A DNA stretch of 64,000 bases from Marinobacter sp. ELB17 (GCF_000169375.1 NZ_AAXY01000005.1:124001-188000); one strand, 5' to 3'; positions 9,837-19,914 are shown, counted from the stretch's first letter. Numbers and translations are program-made. Notes: generated by a model not told the origin, from the sequence alone.

Positions 9837-9894
9837 CAATGAAACCCCCGCGTCGCGTCTCTCCGATGGGTGGCAACCTTCAGCGGTTTACGCA

Positions 9895-10185
9895 AGCCAG
9901 GAGCAGAAACGACCCGAGTGAACCCGGTGGCCGCTTGCTCCTGCTGCAGACAGTCTTCAGTCGGAGCCAGCTTCCGGCGCCGGTAAACGAATTGATGGTA
10001 AACCAATGACTGCTGCTTGCAGTAAGCGCTGCCGGACACGCCGGAGACTTCCCAGTCAGCAATATGCTGCTGCCAGACGTGTGCTCGTTCGGTTGGGGTC
10101 ATGCTGAGTCCTCATGGAATAGGTGAGGAAGTCAGTGTGTGCAATCGGCGAGCCGAGATGTAGGTGCCGATTTATTGGCGCTTAC
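9895..10185 (-). mobile_element. IS66-family element, left-end fragment with tnpA start
   Basis: The minus strand reads the IS66 left inverted end GTAAGCGCCAATAAATCGGC (10185 downward), then the tnpA start at 10102 (MTPTERAHVWQQHIADWEVS, then GSAYCKQQSLVYHQFVYRRR). The gene runs about 65 codons and stops where the IS21 right end begins, so the rest of the IS66 element is lost. The left end abuts a truncated LysR gene at 10186. A near-identical fragment occurs at 36461. Confidence 0.75.
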
Positions 10186-10670
10186 CTATCAATAAACTGG
10201 AGTGGAAGGTGAACCTCCCACTCAGGAATTCGGCCTTTCACCCCCTGGAGAAAGTAGTATTTGAGTTTGTCGTTTCGACCGATCATCCTTTGGCTAAGCT
10301 ACCAACGCCCCTGCCGGCGAGTGCAATACATGACTACCCGACGGTAATAGTGGCTGACAGTTCAATGCATTTGCTTGTCCGCTCATCCGGTCTGCTGGAC
10401 GGTCGCAGCCGCATTATCGTGCCTACGATCGAGCATAAGGTAGAGGCGCAGTGCAAAGGGCTTGGTGTCGGATATCTGCCGCGGCACCGGATTACACGGG
10501 AGCTGGCAGAAGGGCATCTTATACTTCTGACACTGGATGTGCCACGCCCTCCCGTCGAGATCTCGTCTGCCTGGCCTCGCGCTAACCCGGGTAGGGGGTT
10601 CAAATGGTTTGTCGACCACCTTAAGCTCATGCAGTTCGACTCTGACAACGGCCTTGTCGCTCAAAAATGA
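10186..10670 (+). pseudogene. LysR-family regulator, C-terminal remnant
   Basis: About 160 codons of the LysR effector-binding domain: FHPLEKVVFEFVVSTDHPLA, then DYPTVIVADSS, a GLGVGYLPRH pocket motif and a GFKWFVDHL tail before a stop at 10668-10670. The whole HTH half is missing because the IS66 end lies directly upstream. It cannot bind DNA as it stands. Confidence 0.8.
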
Positions 10671-11191
10671 GTACATTCAAAGGCTACTGATGCGGATAGG
10701 CCATGTGCCTTGCGTCAGGAGGCTTACAGCAATCGCCCGGTGAGGTGCATATTCTGACCCATTCCGATCACCCGTTCTGAATCATTCCGATCAGCCATTC
10801 TGGTTTTATCCGATCATTTTTCTGAATTTCCAGAGTCAGTGATCGGAACCCAGAATCGATGACCCCTGATTGCCAGAATTCTGCCTATCGTGTTGATTCA
10901 AAAAGGCATCTGACCCCGAGCTAATGAGTGCGGTCGAACTCGAACTCCTTGCAACGGATATATAGAGGATCGGCAACGATTCTGACGAAATCTTCCAAAA
11001 AAAATTCATTAACCATCTATTTTAAAAGACTTAAAATGCAAGCGTTATACTTTTTTACGTTAAAACCGCCTAGGCGGCCACCCAGGGAGCTAATCGCCAA
11101 CGTTTGGGAATGGGTTTCGCCGCGCGCCGGCAAGCAGACGGTGGTTACTGCCGCCCGCCCTTTCGTCGTGCGGTTTCGAGGAGACCGTGAA
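10671..11191. other. Intergenic region with IS21-type end repeats
   Basis: About 520 bases without a gene. At 10751-10825 there are three variants of a unit ATTCCGATCAnCCnTTCTGA, followed by an inverted partner (GTGATCGGAACCCAGAAT, about 10837-10856). This arrangement matches the terminal repeats of another IS21-type element, so it is probably an IS-end remnant. Downstream lies a GC-rich palindrome at 11066. Confidence 0.45.
11062..11077 (-). terminator. Possible terminator after adenine deaminase
   Basis: On the minus strand CCGCCTAGGCGG is followed directly by TTTTAACG. The hairpin is short (4-bp stem, CTAG loop) but the T-run is in the right place, about 115 bases after the deaminase stop. 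Weak. Confidence 0.35.
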
Positions 11192-12271
<1,080 letters not shown>

Positions 12272-13021
12272 TTAATTCGTTGATTTACCAAGTGATGCCG
12301 CGCCCGTTCGCCCCAGAATCGACATCAGGTCGATGCGGGCATCCCGGGCTCCCAGATCCATCAAGCCTTCCAGCGCCTGTAGGTGGTCGGCAACGGACCG
12401 GCGGGCTGCCTCGGACTCACCGGCACGCAGGTGCGCCAGCAATTTCGCGTGGTCGCCTTCCAAGTAGCACGAAGCGAGGCCATCTCGCTTGTAAAGGGCG
12501 ATGACGATGGACGTTCGCAGGATCAAGTCGGTGAGCATCTTGCCCAACACCCTGTTCGGAGACAGCTCTGCCAGAGCGTGATGAAGGGCAAGCGAGTGCT
12601 CGATGCGTACGGGCTCCTCCCGGCTCGCATGGGCCTGCCTTTCCATCTCGACAACTTTCTCCAGGGTCTCTAGCTGGGCGGTTTTCAGGTGGCCCGCGAG
12701 CAGGGCTACAACCTCACCTTCCACCAGACGCCGAGCGGCGAACGTTTCGCGTGTTTCCTCGATGCTCGGAGCCCGCACCCGCGCCACCTGATTAGGCGTC
12801 TGAGTGACCACGTATTCGGCATCCAACCGGGTAAGTGCCTTGCGCACCACCGAGCGGCTGACTCCGAAGATCTCACCCAGAGTCACCTCCGGCAGCCGGG
12901 TGCCCGGAGGCAGGCTCTGGGTAAGCACTGCCTTGCGAACTTTGTCGACAATCTGCTGATCGCTAGCACGCCCTCCCACTTTGAATTTGGTCAAAACCTC
13001 CTGCTGCAAGACGCTACTCAT
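12272..13021 (-). CDS. GntR-family (FCD) regulator, purine cluster copy 1
   Basis: 249 residues. A winged HTH (about residues 20-85, LPEVTLGEIFGVSRSVVRKA) is followed by an all-helical FCD effector domain (about residues 95-225) that normally binds a small carboxylate through a metal held by Asp/His residues; LALHHALAELSPN and GDHAKLLAHL carry candidate ligands. It precedes the adenine deaminase gene on the same strand, 45 bp apart. Two GTATAC palindromes lie about 100 bp upstream of its start, suggesting autoregulation. The effector is unknown, perhaps a urate-pathway intermediate. Confidence 0.88.
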   Translation of the reverse strand: MSSVLQQEVLTKFKVGGRASDQQIVDKVRKAVLTQSLPPGTRLPEVTLGEIFGVSRSVVRKALTRLDAEYVVTQTPNQVARVRAPSIEETRETFAARRLVEGEVVALLAGHLKTAQLETLEKVVEMERQAHASREEPVRIEHSLALHHALAELSPNRVLGKMLTDLILRTSIVIALYKRDGLASCYLEGDHAKLLAHLRAGESEAARRSVADHLQALEGLMDLGARDARIDLMSILGRTGAASLGKSTN

Positions 13022-13116
13022 CTTATGTTTTCTCCCACTGAACCTTTTGCCTCGATCGGACGCTATGCGGATCTATAGGGCATCGCTTGCACGGCACAAC
13101 CCCATTGCCGCCACTC

Positions 13117-13145
13117 ATTGTATACACTTTATCATCGTATACAAT
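13117..13145. promoter_or_regulatory. Paired GTATAC operators upstream of GntR copy 1
   Basis: ATTGTATACA at 13117-13126 and CGTATACAAT at 13136-13145, centres 17 bp apart and in mirror arrangement. They match the palindrome found at the other purine promoters of this window. Confidence 0.6.
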
Positions 13146-13171
13146 TCGGATAGGAAGGTTAAATTTCTGGT

Positions 13172-13876
13172 TCATGCGGACCTCGGTTGTACCAGGATGG
13201 CACGAAAATCATTGACGTTTGTACAGGTGGGGCCTGTGACGATCAAGCCATCCAACGCGGCGAAGAAGCTGTAGGCATCATTGTTCGCCAGATACGTTGA
13301 GGGATCGAAGCCTTGCATCTGCATGCGCGCCCAGTCATCAGGACCGAACAACGCGCCGGCATTGTCTTCGGAGCGGTCAATTCCATCGGTGTCAATTGCC
13401 AGGGCATGAATACCGGGTGCACCAGCCAGGGTTGAGAACAGTCCCAGCAGGTAGTCGACATTACGCCCTCCCCGACCGCTACCGCGCACCATCACACTGG
13501 TCTCGCCACCAGACAGAATGAGCAACGGCCGACTGATTTCGTTTTGGGCGGCTATCGCCAGCAATGCGTGGCCACGCTCCAGTTCGCAGGCTTCTTCCTC
13601 TAGGTCATCGCCCAACAGTTGAACATTTAACCCAGCGGTTTCCGCCTCGGCCCTAGCGGCGTTTAACGCATCCCCCGCCCTGGCTAACACAGACGATATG
13701 TCTCGAACAAAGGCGGCAGAACCCAGCTTCGGCGCCGTATCATCAGTGTGCAGATGGCTCCGCACGCAATCCGGAATTTCGATTGCATAACGTTCAAGAA
13801 TCGCCAGCGCATCAGCCGGGGTCGTGGCTTCCGGCAGAGTTGGGCCCGATGCGATCGGGGACGGATCATCCCCTAC
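13172..13876 (-). pseudogene. ttuD: Glycerate 2-kinase/hydroxypyruvate reductase remnant (TtuD, C-terminal half)
   Basis: The reading frame opens at about 13876 with GDDPSPIASGPTLPEATTPA and runs to a stop at 13172-13174. It contains the MOFRL-type C-terminal domain: LILSGGETSVMVRGSGRGGR, LAIDTDGIDRSEDNAGA and LIVTGPTCTNVNDFRAIL. The N-terminal half of the normal 420-residue protein is absent. It is joined at its 5' side to a gcl fragment, so the two were brought together by a deletion. An internal ATG at 13765 could start a truncated product, but it would lack the N-terminal domain. Confidence 0.8.
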
Positions 13877-13877
13877 G

Positions 13878-14424
13878 CGGGCAACGGCTCATAGGTGTCC
13901 GGGTCGAATTCGATCTCGGTCATCTGCACGTCAATCGACAGATCGATCAGCACCGGGCCGGGACGTGAACTGCGCATTAACTGGAACGCGTGCTGGAAAG
14001 CGCGCGGTACCTGAGCCGGCTCAAGAACCGTTGTCGCCCATTTGGTGACGGGACCGGCGATGGCCTTGATATCGACGGTCTGGAAGTCTTCCTTGTGCAG
14101 CTTGGCACGCGGGGCCTGGCCGGTGATGCACAGAATCGGAAAAGAACCCCCCAAGGCCGAATACAGTCCCGTGATCATGTCGGTGCCCGCCGGCCCCGAG
14201 ATGCCAATGCATACCCCGATATTGCCTGCTTTGGTTCGGGTATAGCCCTCAGCCATGTGGAACGCCCCCTCCACGTGGCGAGCCAGCATATAGACGACGA
14301 CGCCGACTTTGCACATCGCGGCGTAGAATGGATTAATGGCGGCACCGGATACTCCGAACGTCATGCCGATGCCTTCTTTCTACATAACCTGAACAGCGGC
14401 TTCTGCTGCGGTCATAAGTGTCAT
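13878..14424 (-). pseudogene. gcl: Glyoxylate carboligase remnant (Gcl, N-terminal part)
   Basis: Starts at ATG 14424 (MTLMTAAEAAVQVM), meets an in-frame TAG where glyoxylate carboligases have Glu, then resumes [20 protein letters not shown] and the conserved stretches [31 protein letters not shown] and [16 protein letters not shown]. It stops at TAG 13878 directly at the junction with the TtuD remnant. Only about 180 of some 590 residues remain. Gcl normally condenses two glyoxylates to tartronate semialdehyde. It is certainly non-functional here. Confidence 0.88.
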
Positions 14425-14525
14425 GCGAAGTCCTCAGATAGATGTTGTTTTTGTCGTTGGCAACGGTCTCGTCACTATTTCCGGAACTGGCTACCCCATA
14501 ATCTCTCAGCCAAAAAAGCTAAATA

Positions 14526-15011
14526 TCATAGAGTTACTCGCACTTTGAGGGGATGCTCGTCACAGTTGCTACCCGCACCACCACGGTCGACCACAAGAAA
14601 CTCTCCCTGAGACTCAAGTACCGACTGAACAGCGTGCCAGGTGCCTGCGTGATAGTTCACGCCCTGGCGACCATCGGTAACAAAGGCCCTTACCGCAGCA
14701 GGGGCAACAGCCTCTGCCGGTGGCGCCACCACAATCAGGAAGCGCTCGCCATGCAGCGGCATGAAGGCCTGGCTGCCTTGGGGATGGCGCTCAAGACTGT
14801 CGAGTTCCAGCGGTAGTTCCACGGGCTCGCTGACGAAAATGCTGATCAGCGCCTTCGCCTCATCTCCAAGGGTTTCGACCCTGGCCAGATCATGGTAACG
14901 ACGGGTCCGCCCCCCATTAATGGGAAAAGAGTCCGCAACGCGACTGTCAATGACATCGCCGAAGGCTGCGAACGCCTCCGGGGTCAGCGGCTGCGCCTTG
15001 AGTTCTAACAT
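14526..15011 (-). CDS. allA: Ureidoglycolate lyase AllA
   Basis: 161 residues, the normal AllA length. The cupin-like fold shows INGGRTRRYHDLA (substrate-binding), LERHPQGSQAFMPLHGERFL (metal/His region) and VNYHAGTWHAVQSVL (H-x(4)-W-H). It splits (S)-ureidoglycolate to glyoxylate and urea, the last purine step in this window. It sits 18 bp after allE. Confidence 0.92.
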   Translation of the reverse strand: MLELKAQPLTPEAFAAFGDVIDSRVADSFPINGGRTRRYHDLARVETLGDEAKALISIFVSEPVELPLELDSLERHPQGSQAFMPLHGERFLIVVAPPAEAVAPAAVRAFVTDGRQGVNYHAGTWHAVQSVLESQGEFLVVDRGGAGSNCDEHPLKVRVTL

Positions 15012-15029
15012 GGTGCTACCTCGCCTTGG

Positions 15030-15881
15030 TTATCGGTGGCCGAAGCCACCCAGCTTCATATGACGATTCACGTCCTTGTAAAGGAGGTAGCGGAAAGGTC
15101 CTGGCCCCCCGGCATAGCATGCCTGCGGGCAGAAGGCCCGGAGCCACATGAAGTCGCCGGCCTCAACCTCTACCCAGTCCTTGTTAAGTAGATAGACCGC
15201 CTTGCCTTGAAGAACATAGAGCCCATGTTCCATGACATGGGTTTCGGCGAAGGGAATCACCCCGCCAGGCTGAAAGGTGACAATATTGACGTGCATGTCG
15301 TGGCGAATGTCTTTGGGATCGACGAAGCGCGTCGTCGTCCAGCAGCCTTCGGTATCGGGCATTTCGGTCGGTTCGATATCATTCTCGTTGGTGACAAACG
15401 CCGCGGGCGAGTCGATGCCATCGATGTGCTCATAGGCCTTGCGCACCCAATGGAATCGAACAGGGGCGGCGGTATTGTTGCGAACCTTCCAAGTGCTGCC
15501 TGCCGGAATGAAGGCATAACCGCCCTCTCGCATGAAATGCTGCTCGCCCTGCAGTGTTAATGAGAGCTCGCCTTCCACAACAAAGAGAACACCTTCCGCC
15601 ACAGGGTCCAGCTCCGGGCAATCACTGCCGCCGCCCGGTAAGACTTCCATGATGTATTGGGAAAAGGTCTCAGCGAAGCCGGACAGCGGGCGCGCCAAAA
15701 CCCAAAGGCGGGTGTTCTCCCAAAACGGCAGGTTGCTGGTCACGATGTCGCGCATCACACCTTTAGGGATAACCGCATAGGCCTCAGTGAAGACGGCGCG
15801 GTCCGACAACAACTGTGTCTGCGGTGGATGCCCACCCTTAGGCGCGTAATACGTCTTTGGGGTCGAATTACTGTTGGCCAT
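15030..15881 (-). CDS. allE: (S)-ureidoglycine aminohydrolase AllE
   Basis: 283-residue bicupin. The first cupin holds VAEGVLFVVEGELSLTLQG and GGYAFIPAGSTW; the second holds VNIVTFQPGGVIPFAETHVMEHGLYVLQG with the Mn-binding Glu/His set, and GDFMWLRAFCPQACYAGG near the end. AllE converts (S)-ureidoglycine to (S)-ureidoglycolate and ammonia. Some databases call such proteins bifunctional allantoicase/ureidoglycine aminohydrolase, but no allantoicase domain is present. Its start overlaps the puuE stop by one base. Confidence 0.9.
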   Translation of the reverse strand: MANSNSTPKTYYAPKGGHPPQTQLLSDRAVFTEAYAVIPKGVMRDIVTSNLPFWENTRLWVLARPLSGFAETFSQYIMEVLPGGGSDCPELDPVAEGVLFVVEGELSLTLQGEQHFMREGGYAFIPAGSTWKVRNNTAAPVRFHWVRKAYEHIDGIDSPAAFVTNENDIEPTEMPDTEGCWTTTRFVDPKDIRHDMHVNIVTFQPGGVIPFAETHVMEHGLYVLQGKAVYLLNKDWVEVEAGDFMWLRAFCPQACYAGGPGPFRYLLYKDVNRHMKLGGFGHR

Positions 15882-16849
15882 TATTTTGGTCCTTGGATAT
15901 CAGAAGCTGTTGGTCCTTGGGTGTCCGGGTGGTGCTCAATCCAGTGACGTGCAATATCAATCCGACGAGTCACCCAGACTCGATCATGACGTTCTATATG
16001 GTCGAGGAAACGCTGCAAGCCTCGAAAACGGCCCGGACGGCCGATCAATCGGCAATGCAAGCCCACGGAAAGCATCTTCGGGGTGTCATGCCCTTCGGCG
16101 TAGAGGACGTCGAAGGCATCCCGCAAGTATGTGAAGAAGTCCTCACCGGTGTTGAACCCCTGGGGCGTTGCGAAGCGCATGTCATTGGTATCCAGAGTAT
16201 AAGGCACGACCAGATGATCATGCTGTTCACCGGCGCTGTCGCGCTCGCGGCTCCAGAACGGCAGGTCATCGCCGTAGTAATCGCTGTCGTAGAGGAAATC
16301 GCCCTGGTCGAGCAACAAACGCCGGGTGTTTGGGCTGTCGCGCCCGGTGTACCAACCCAGCGGATTCTCGCCGTAGATGTCCTGAAAAACCTTGATCGCG
16401 TGGCACAAATGCTCTCGTTCGACACTCTCTGGCACATCCTGATAGTGAATCCAGCGCCAGCCGTGACAGGCAACTTCGTGCCCCATGGCCTTGAAGGCAT
16501 GAGCCACTTCCGGATTACGCTGCAGCGCCATGGCGACGCCGAATACCGTCAGCGGCAAGCCACGTTTCTCGAATTCCTTGAGCACCCGCCAGACCCCGAC
16601 GCGGGAGCCATACTCGTAAATGGATTCCATACTCATATGACGATTGGCATACGCCTCGGCACCGACGATCTCGGAAAGAAAACGCTCGGAATGACTGTCG
16701 CCGTGCAGCACACAGTTCTCGCTTCCCTCCTCGTAGTTTAGAACGAACTGTACGGCGATCCGGGCCTGGCCCGGCCAGTTAGCCTCGGGGGGTTGGCGGC
16801 CGTAGCCGATCAAATCGCGAGGGTAATGATCATTCGTAGTTAAAGTCAC
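15881..16849 (-). CDS. puuE: Allantoinase PuuE (polysaccharide-deacetylase fold)
   Basis: 322 residues. Starts with YPRDLIGYGRQPPEANWPGQ, the standard PuuE N-terminus, followed by FVLNYEEGSENCVLHGD, the EYGSRVGVWRVL helix, GHEVACHGWRWIHYQ and LLDQGDFLYDSDYYGDDLPF. It opens the allantoin ring to allantoate without the metal site of classical allantoinases. First gene of the puuE-allE-allA operon. GTATAC-type palindromes lie about 70 bp upstream. Confidence 0.93.
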   Translation of the reverse strand: MTLTTNDHYPRDLIGYGRQPPEANWPGQARIAVQFVLNYEEGSENCVLHGDSHSERFLSEIVGAEAYANRHMSMESIYEYGSRVGVWRVLKEFEKRGLPLTVFGVAMALQRNPEVAHAFKAMGHEVACHGWRWIHYQDVPESVEREHLCHAIKVFQDIYGENPLGWYTGRDSPNTRRLLLDQGDFLYDSDYYGDDLPFWSRERDSAGEQHDHLVVPYTLDTNDMRFATPQGFNTGEDFFTYLRDAFDVLYAEGHDTPKMLSVGLHCRLIGRPGRFRGLQRFLDHIERHDRVWVTRRIDIARHWIEHHPDTQGPTASDIQGPK

Positions 16850-16917
16850 TGCACCTTATCCTTTCTTTCCTTGCTGCCCGGAAAGCATATTTGGCACTTA
16901 CTATCGGGCTACATGTT

Positions 16918-16950
16918 TTGTACACAATAATAAACTATAATGTATCCATT
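16918..16950. promoter_or_regulatory. GntR-type operators upstream of puuE
   Basis: TTGTACACAA (16918-16927) is a near-perfect form of the GTATAC palindrome, and AATGTATCCATT (16939-16950) is a weaker second copy 22 bp further. Both lie 69-101 bases before the puuE start. Confidence 0.55.
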
Positions 16951-17270
16951 TACTTTGCAATAGCCCTCCAACAATCTTTGGGGATTCTGCAATTACAAAA
17001 AACGAAAGCCCCGCAAAACATGCTCCCCGCGATTTCGATACGGGCAGGCGCTGCGCAACCCCAAGTGCTTATGGAGTCCCGGCACGAACAGTAAACTAAC
17101 GTGTACAATTGAACAGACAGCGGGCCAAGTCGCTCAAGCCAAGCCAGCCCGAGCGACTGGTCAGCCCGGCCAAATGGCCACTGTAGAAAGAAAGGCACTC
17201 ATGTTTTCGTGAACTTGCCCCCAAGCCGATGACTCAGGAAGTGCTCTGGTGCAGCAACCGCAACAGGCGT
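16951..17270. other. Gene-free stretch between puuE and GntR copy 2
   Basis: About 320 bases without a convincing gene. One further half-conserved site, CGTGTACAAT, is at 17100-17109. I see nothing else. Confidence 0.4.
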
Positions 17271-18020
17271 TTAGCTACCGAAGATGCGGTACAGATCGGG
17301 TACTTCAGCTGCTTCTTCGACGATCAAAAGCGAAGCTTCGATAGCTTTGAGGTGGCGATCCATAAAGTCACGCGCCTGTCCGCCATCCCCTTGTTCGAGA
17401 AGTTGAATCAGTTCGCCGTGGTCGTGGGTCTCGCAGCCTAAATGCCCCGAATTACCGTAAACCGCGAGTATCAGGGAGGATCGCGAACAAAGTCCCGCCA
17501 CAAACTCAGCAAGAGTGTCGTTGCCAGAGAGTTGAGCCAGTCGTTCGTGGAAAGCGGCGGAAATCTTAATGGCCGTGCTCTGTTCGCCGGATCGCAACGC
17601 GTCTCTCTCCTGCCGTGCCAGATTACGCAGCTCCCGGATGTTATCCTCGGTGATGCGCTTCGCCACTTCCGCCATCAGGCCGCATTCGACCATTTGCCGG
17701 GCTGCAAAAACGTCCTTAGCTTCATCAGCCGTAGGCCTTGTCACGCTGGCGCCGCGCTGCGGGGTCAGTGTGACCAATTGCTCCAGGGCCAACCGCTGCA
17801 AGATCTTGCGGATGCCGGTACGGCTGACACCAAAGACCTCGGAGAGCGCATCCTCGCGCAACCGCGCGCCAGGTTTCAGGCGGTGCTCAATAACAGCATC
17901 ACTGATTGAACGGTAGATTGCATCATGGCGCTCTGTTCCATTATCGGTATTACGCTGGCGCTGCGCTCGTGAGCCTGCCTCTCTTCCGATCGACTTGCGC
18001 TCTGACACTGGCTGACTCAT
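17271..18020 (-). CDS. GntR-family (FCD) regulator, purine cluster copy 2
   Basis: 249 residues. After a polar N-terminal arm the winged HTH spans about residues 30-97 (LREDALSEVFGVSRTGIRKI), followed by the FCD domain (FAARQMVECGLMAEVA, AAFHERLAQLSGND, CETHDHGELIQLLEQ) with Asp/His residues in the expected metal-binding positions. It resembles copy 1 in length and architecture, so the two may be paralogues sharing the GTATAC operator. Such a site lies about 39 bp upstream of its own start. Confidence 0.88.
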   Translation of the reverse strand: MSQPVSERKSIGREAGSRAQRQRNTDNGTERHDAIYRSISDAVIEHRLKPGARLREDALSEVFGVSRTGIRKILQRLALEQLVTLTPQRGASVTRPTADEAKDVFAARQMVECGLMAEVAKRITEDNIRELRNLARQERDALRSGEQSTAIKISAAFHERLAQLSGNDTLAEFVAGLCSRSSLILAVYGNSGHLGCETHDHGELIQLLEQGDGGQARDFMDRHLKAIEASLLIVEEAAEVPDLYRIFGS

Positions 18021-18058
18021 ACACGATCCTGCTGGTTGTTACGAATTACCCTCTCTCT

Positions 18059-18070
18059 ATTGTATACGAA
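18059..18070. promoter_or_regulatory. GTATAC operator upstream of GntR copy 2
   Basis: ATTGTATACGAA, 39-50 bases before the regulator's start codon and just after the puuD stop, consistent with autoregulation. Confidence 0.55.
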
Positions 18071-18122
18071 ATTAAATGACAGAGTGACCGAGATCAATAA
18101 TGAGTGGCGGCAGCGCCCTGTA

Positions 18123-19343
18123 TCAGTCCTTCCAAGCCGCGATAATGTCGCGCTCTTCCTCCGTCACGTTGGTGGTATTTCCCAAAGGCATATAGCGGCT
18201 GGACACAACCTCCTGAATCTTGTCCTTGTAGCGCAGGATCTGCTCCAAGTTATCAAGCATGATGCCCGCCGGTGGTGCCGAGAATCCCGGACTCGTCGGA
18301 TCCCATGAGTGGCAGGCGACACAGTGCTTATCAATAAGCGCATATACTTTCTCTGTGGTTTGGCTCGCTTGTGCAGCACCGCTACTGACACTGCTACTGG
18401 CGGTGGCCATCCTGTCTGCGGGCGCCGCCATCCAGAAAGCTAGGAAAATCAACGCCACTCCCACTGCAGGATAAGCCGGGCGCGTCTTACCTGCGTGCAT
18501 CAGTACGAAAAACTGGCGGATAACGGCACCGGCCAGGATGAATAGCGACATGATGATCCATGACTGGGGATGGGTGTAGGCAAAAGCGTAATGGTTGCTG
18601 ACCATCAGCAGCACCACCGGAAGCGTGAAATAGGTATTGTGCACCGAGCGCTGCTTGCCCCGCTTGCCGTCGAGGGGGTCGGGGGCATCGCCTGCCTTCA
18701 TTGCATTGACCATGCGGCGCTGGCCGGGAATGATCCAGAAGAATACGTTTGCGGACATGGCCGTCGCCATGACTGCACCGGTCAGCAGGAACGCGGCACG
18801 ACCGGCAAAGAGCTGCGAACTGAGATAGGCCACCGCCACCATCAGGACCGCTACCGCAATGCTCAGGATGCCATCTCGCTCCATGTTGGGACTGATGCGC
18901 TTGCACAACTCATTATAGACAACCCAGCCCGACAGCAGGAACAGCAGCGCCAAACCGTTGGCCTGCCAATCCGACATGTTTGCCGCCCACTCCCAGCTAC
19001 TATTGGGGTTTATTAGATAAAAACTCGGGTTGAACATGTACAAAATGACGAACAACGCAAAGCCGGACAGCCAAGTGGTATAAGCCTTCCAGAAAGACCA
19101 ATGTAAGTCGTCAGGGAGCGCGGCGGGGCTGGTGGCATATTTCTGGTTGTGATAGAAGCCGCCACCATGTACTGCCCACATTTCACCGAAAACCCCTTTC
19201 TTTCGACAGTCCTCACCCTTGGGTGTTTTCAGACCATTGTCCAGCATCACGAAGTAGATTGACTCTCCAATCCAGGCGATGGCCGCGATCACATGCAGCC
19301 AACGCAGCATGAAATTGAGGAAATCCAGAATATAGGCATGCAT
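18123..19343 (-). CDS. puuD: Membrane-bound urate oxidase PuuD (urate hydroxylase with cytochrome c domain)
   Basis: 406 residues. Eight or so transmembrane helices fill residues 8-312 (for example FMLRWLHVIAAIAWIGESIY at the start). The soluble C-terminus carries one c-type heme motif, CVACH, at about residue 341, with a possible distal Met in SSRYMPLG. PuuD oxidises urate to 5-hydroxyisourate and passes electrons to the respiratory chain instead of to oxygen. It is followed in the region by UraH and UraD, the next two enzymes. It is 54 bp downstream of uraH on the same strand. Confidence 0.93.
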   Translation of the reverse strand: MHAYILDFLNFMLRWLHVIAAIAWIGESIYFVMLDNGLKTPKGEDCRKKGVFGEMWAVHGGGFYHNQKYATSPAALPDDLHWSFWKAYTTWLSGFALFVILYMFNPSFYLINPNSSWEWAANMSDWQANGLALLFLLSGWVVYNELCKRISPNMERDGILSIAVAVLMVAVAYLSSQLFAGRAAFLLTGAVMATAMSANVFFWIIPGQRRMVNAMKAGDAPDPLDGKRGKQRSVHNTYFTLPVVLLMVSNHYAFAYTHPQSWIIMSLFILAGAVIRQFFVLMHAGKTRPAYPAVGVALIFLAFWMAAPADRMATASSSVSSGAAQASQTTEKVYALIDKHCVACHSWDPTSPGFSAPPAGIMLDNLEQILRYKDKIQEVVSSRYMPLGNTTNVTEEERDIIAAWKD

Positions 19344-19397
19344 AAGTCTGCTCTCTTCCTGTGCAATTATTGTTAGGGAACCAGCGGTGTGGGCTGA

Positions 19398-19751
19398 TCA
19401 GCTACCGCGGTAGGTGGAATAGCTGTAGAGCGAAAGCAGCAGAGGTACGTGATAGTGCTGGGAGCCATCGGCGACGCCAAAGCGTAGTGGGATAACGTCT
19501 AGAAAAAGAGGCTCGGCGACGTCACCACCCTGGCGCCGGAGGTAATCCCCCGCGTGAAAGACCAACTCAAACTCACCGGCGGTAAACGCGTCACCCTCAA
19601 GAATGGGTGCATCGCACCGTCCATCGTTATTGGTGATAACGTCTTTTAAATGCACCCGAGTCTCACCTTCCAGACGGTAGACTTCGATGCGAATACCCTC
19701 CCCGGGGCGACCGCGGGAAGTATCCAAAACATGGGTGGTCAGGCGTCCCAT
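19398..19751 (-). CDS. uraH: 5-hydroxyisourate hydrolase UraH
   Basis: 117 residues, transthyretin-like. It shows the N-terminal LTTHVLDTSRGRPGEGIRIE motif with the active-site His, the HYHVPLLLSLYSYSTYRGS tail with the signature C-terminal YRGS, and no signal peptide, so it is cytoplasmic. It hydrolyses 5-hydroxyisourate to OHCU. It starts divergently from uraD, with a GTATAC operator between them. Confidence 0.95.
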   Translation of the reverse strand: MGRLTTHVLDTSRGRPGEGIRIEVYRLEGETRVHLKDVITNNDGRCDAPILEGDAFTAGEFELVFHAGDYLRRQGGDVAEPLFLDVIPLRFGVADGSQHYHVPLLLSLYSYSTYRGS

Positions 19752-19845
19752 AACGCTCTCCTGTATTAGTGATGGCCGTTATTCGGTTAAAAGCACAACT
19801 CGACGTTGTCGACTTTACTAAAAAAGATTACACTTTGCATCTCAT

Positions 19846-19856
19846 ATTGTATACAT
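19846..19856. promoter_or_regulatory. GTATAC operator between uraH and uraD
   Basis: ATTGTATACAT sits in the divergent promoter region, 95 bp from the uraH start and 59 bp from the uraD start, so one bound regulator could control both. Confidence 0.6.
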
Positions 19857-19914
19857 TTAAGTTATACCATTGTTTCTTTTATGAACATTCACATTGCACG
19901 GAAATTTTCTCATC

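Larger units (their letters stand above)
7344..9894 (+). mobile_element. IS21-family insertion sequence, complete
   Basis: About 2.55 kb bounded by TG and CA. The left end reads TGCGTATTCCAGACCAAGGT and the inverted right end TGCGTAAACCGCTGAAGGTT, with GGTTGCCAC shared at the same distance. Three internal copies of TGCCACxxATTCCA (7364, 7387, 7410; about 23-bp period) form the multiple transposase-binding repeats typical of IS21 ends. It encodes IstA and IstB, both intact. No target duplication is visible (GGTTCA on the left, AGCCAG on the right), so one flank has probably been rearranged. The right end abuts an IS66 fragment. A damaged piece of the same element lies at 51240-51556. Confidence 0.85.

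Noticed and set aside
16950..17198. An 82-codon minus-strand frame between puuE and GntR copy 2
   Set aside because: Cys/Trp-rich composition and no resemblance to a family; it overlaps operator-like sites.
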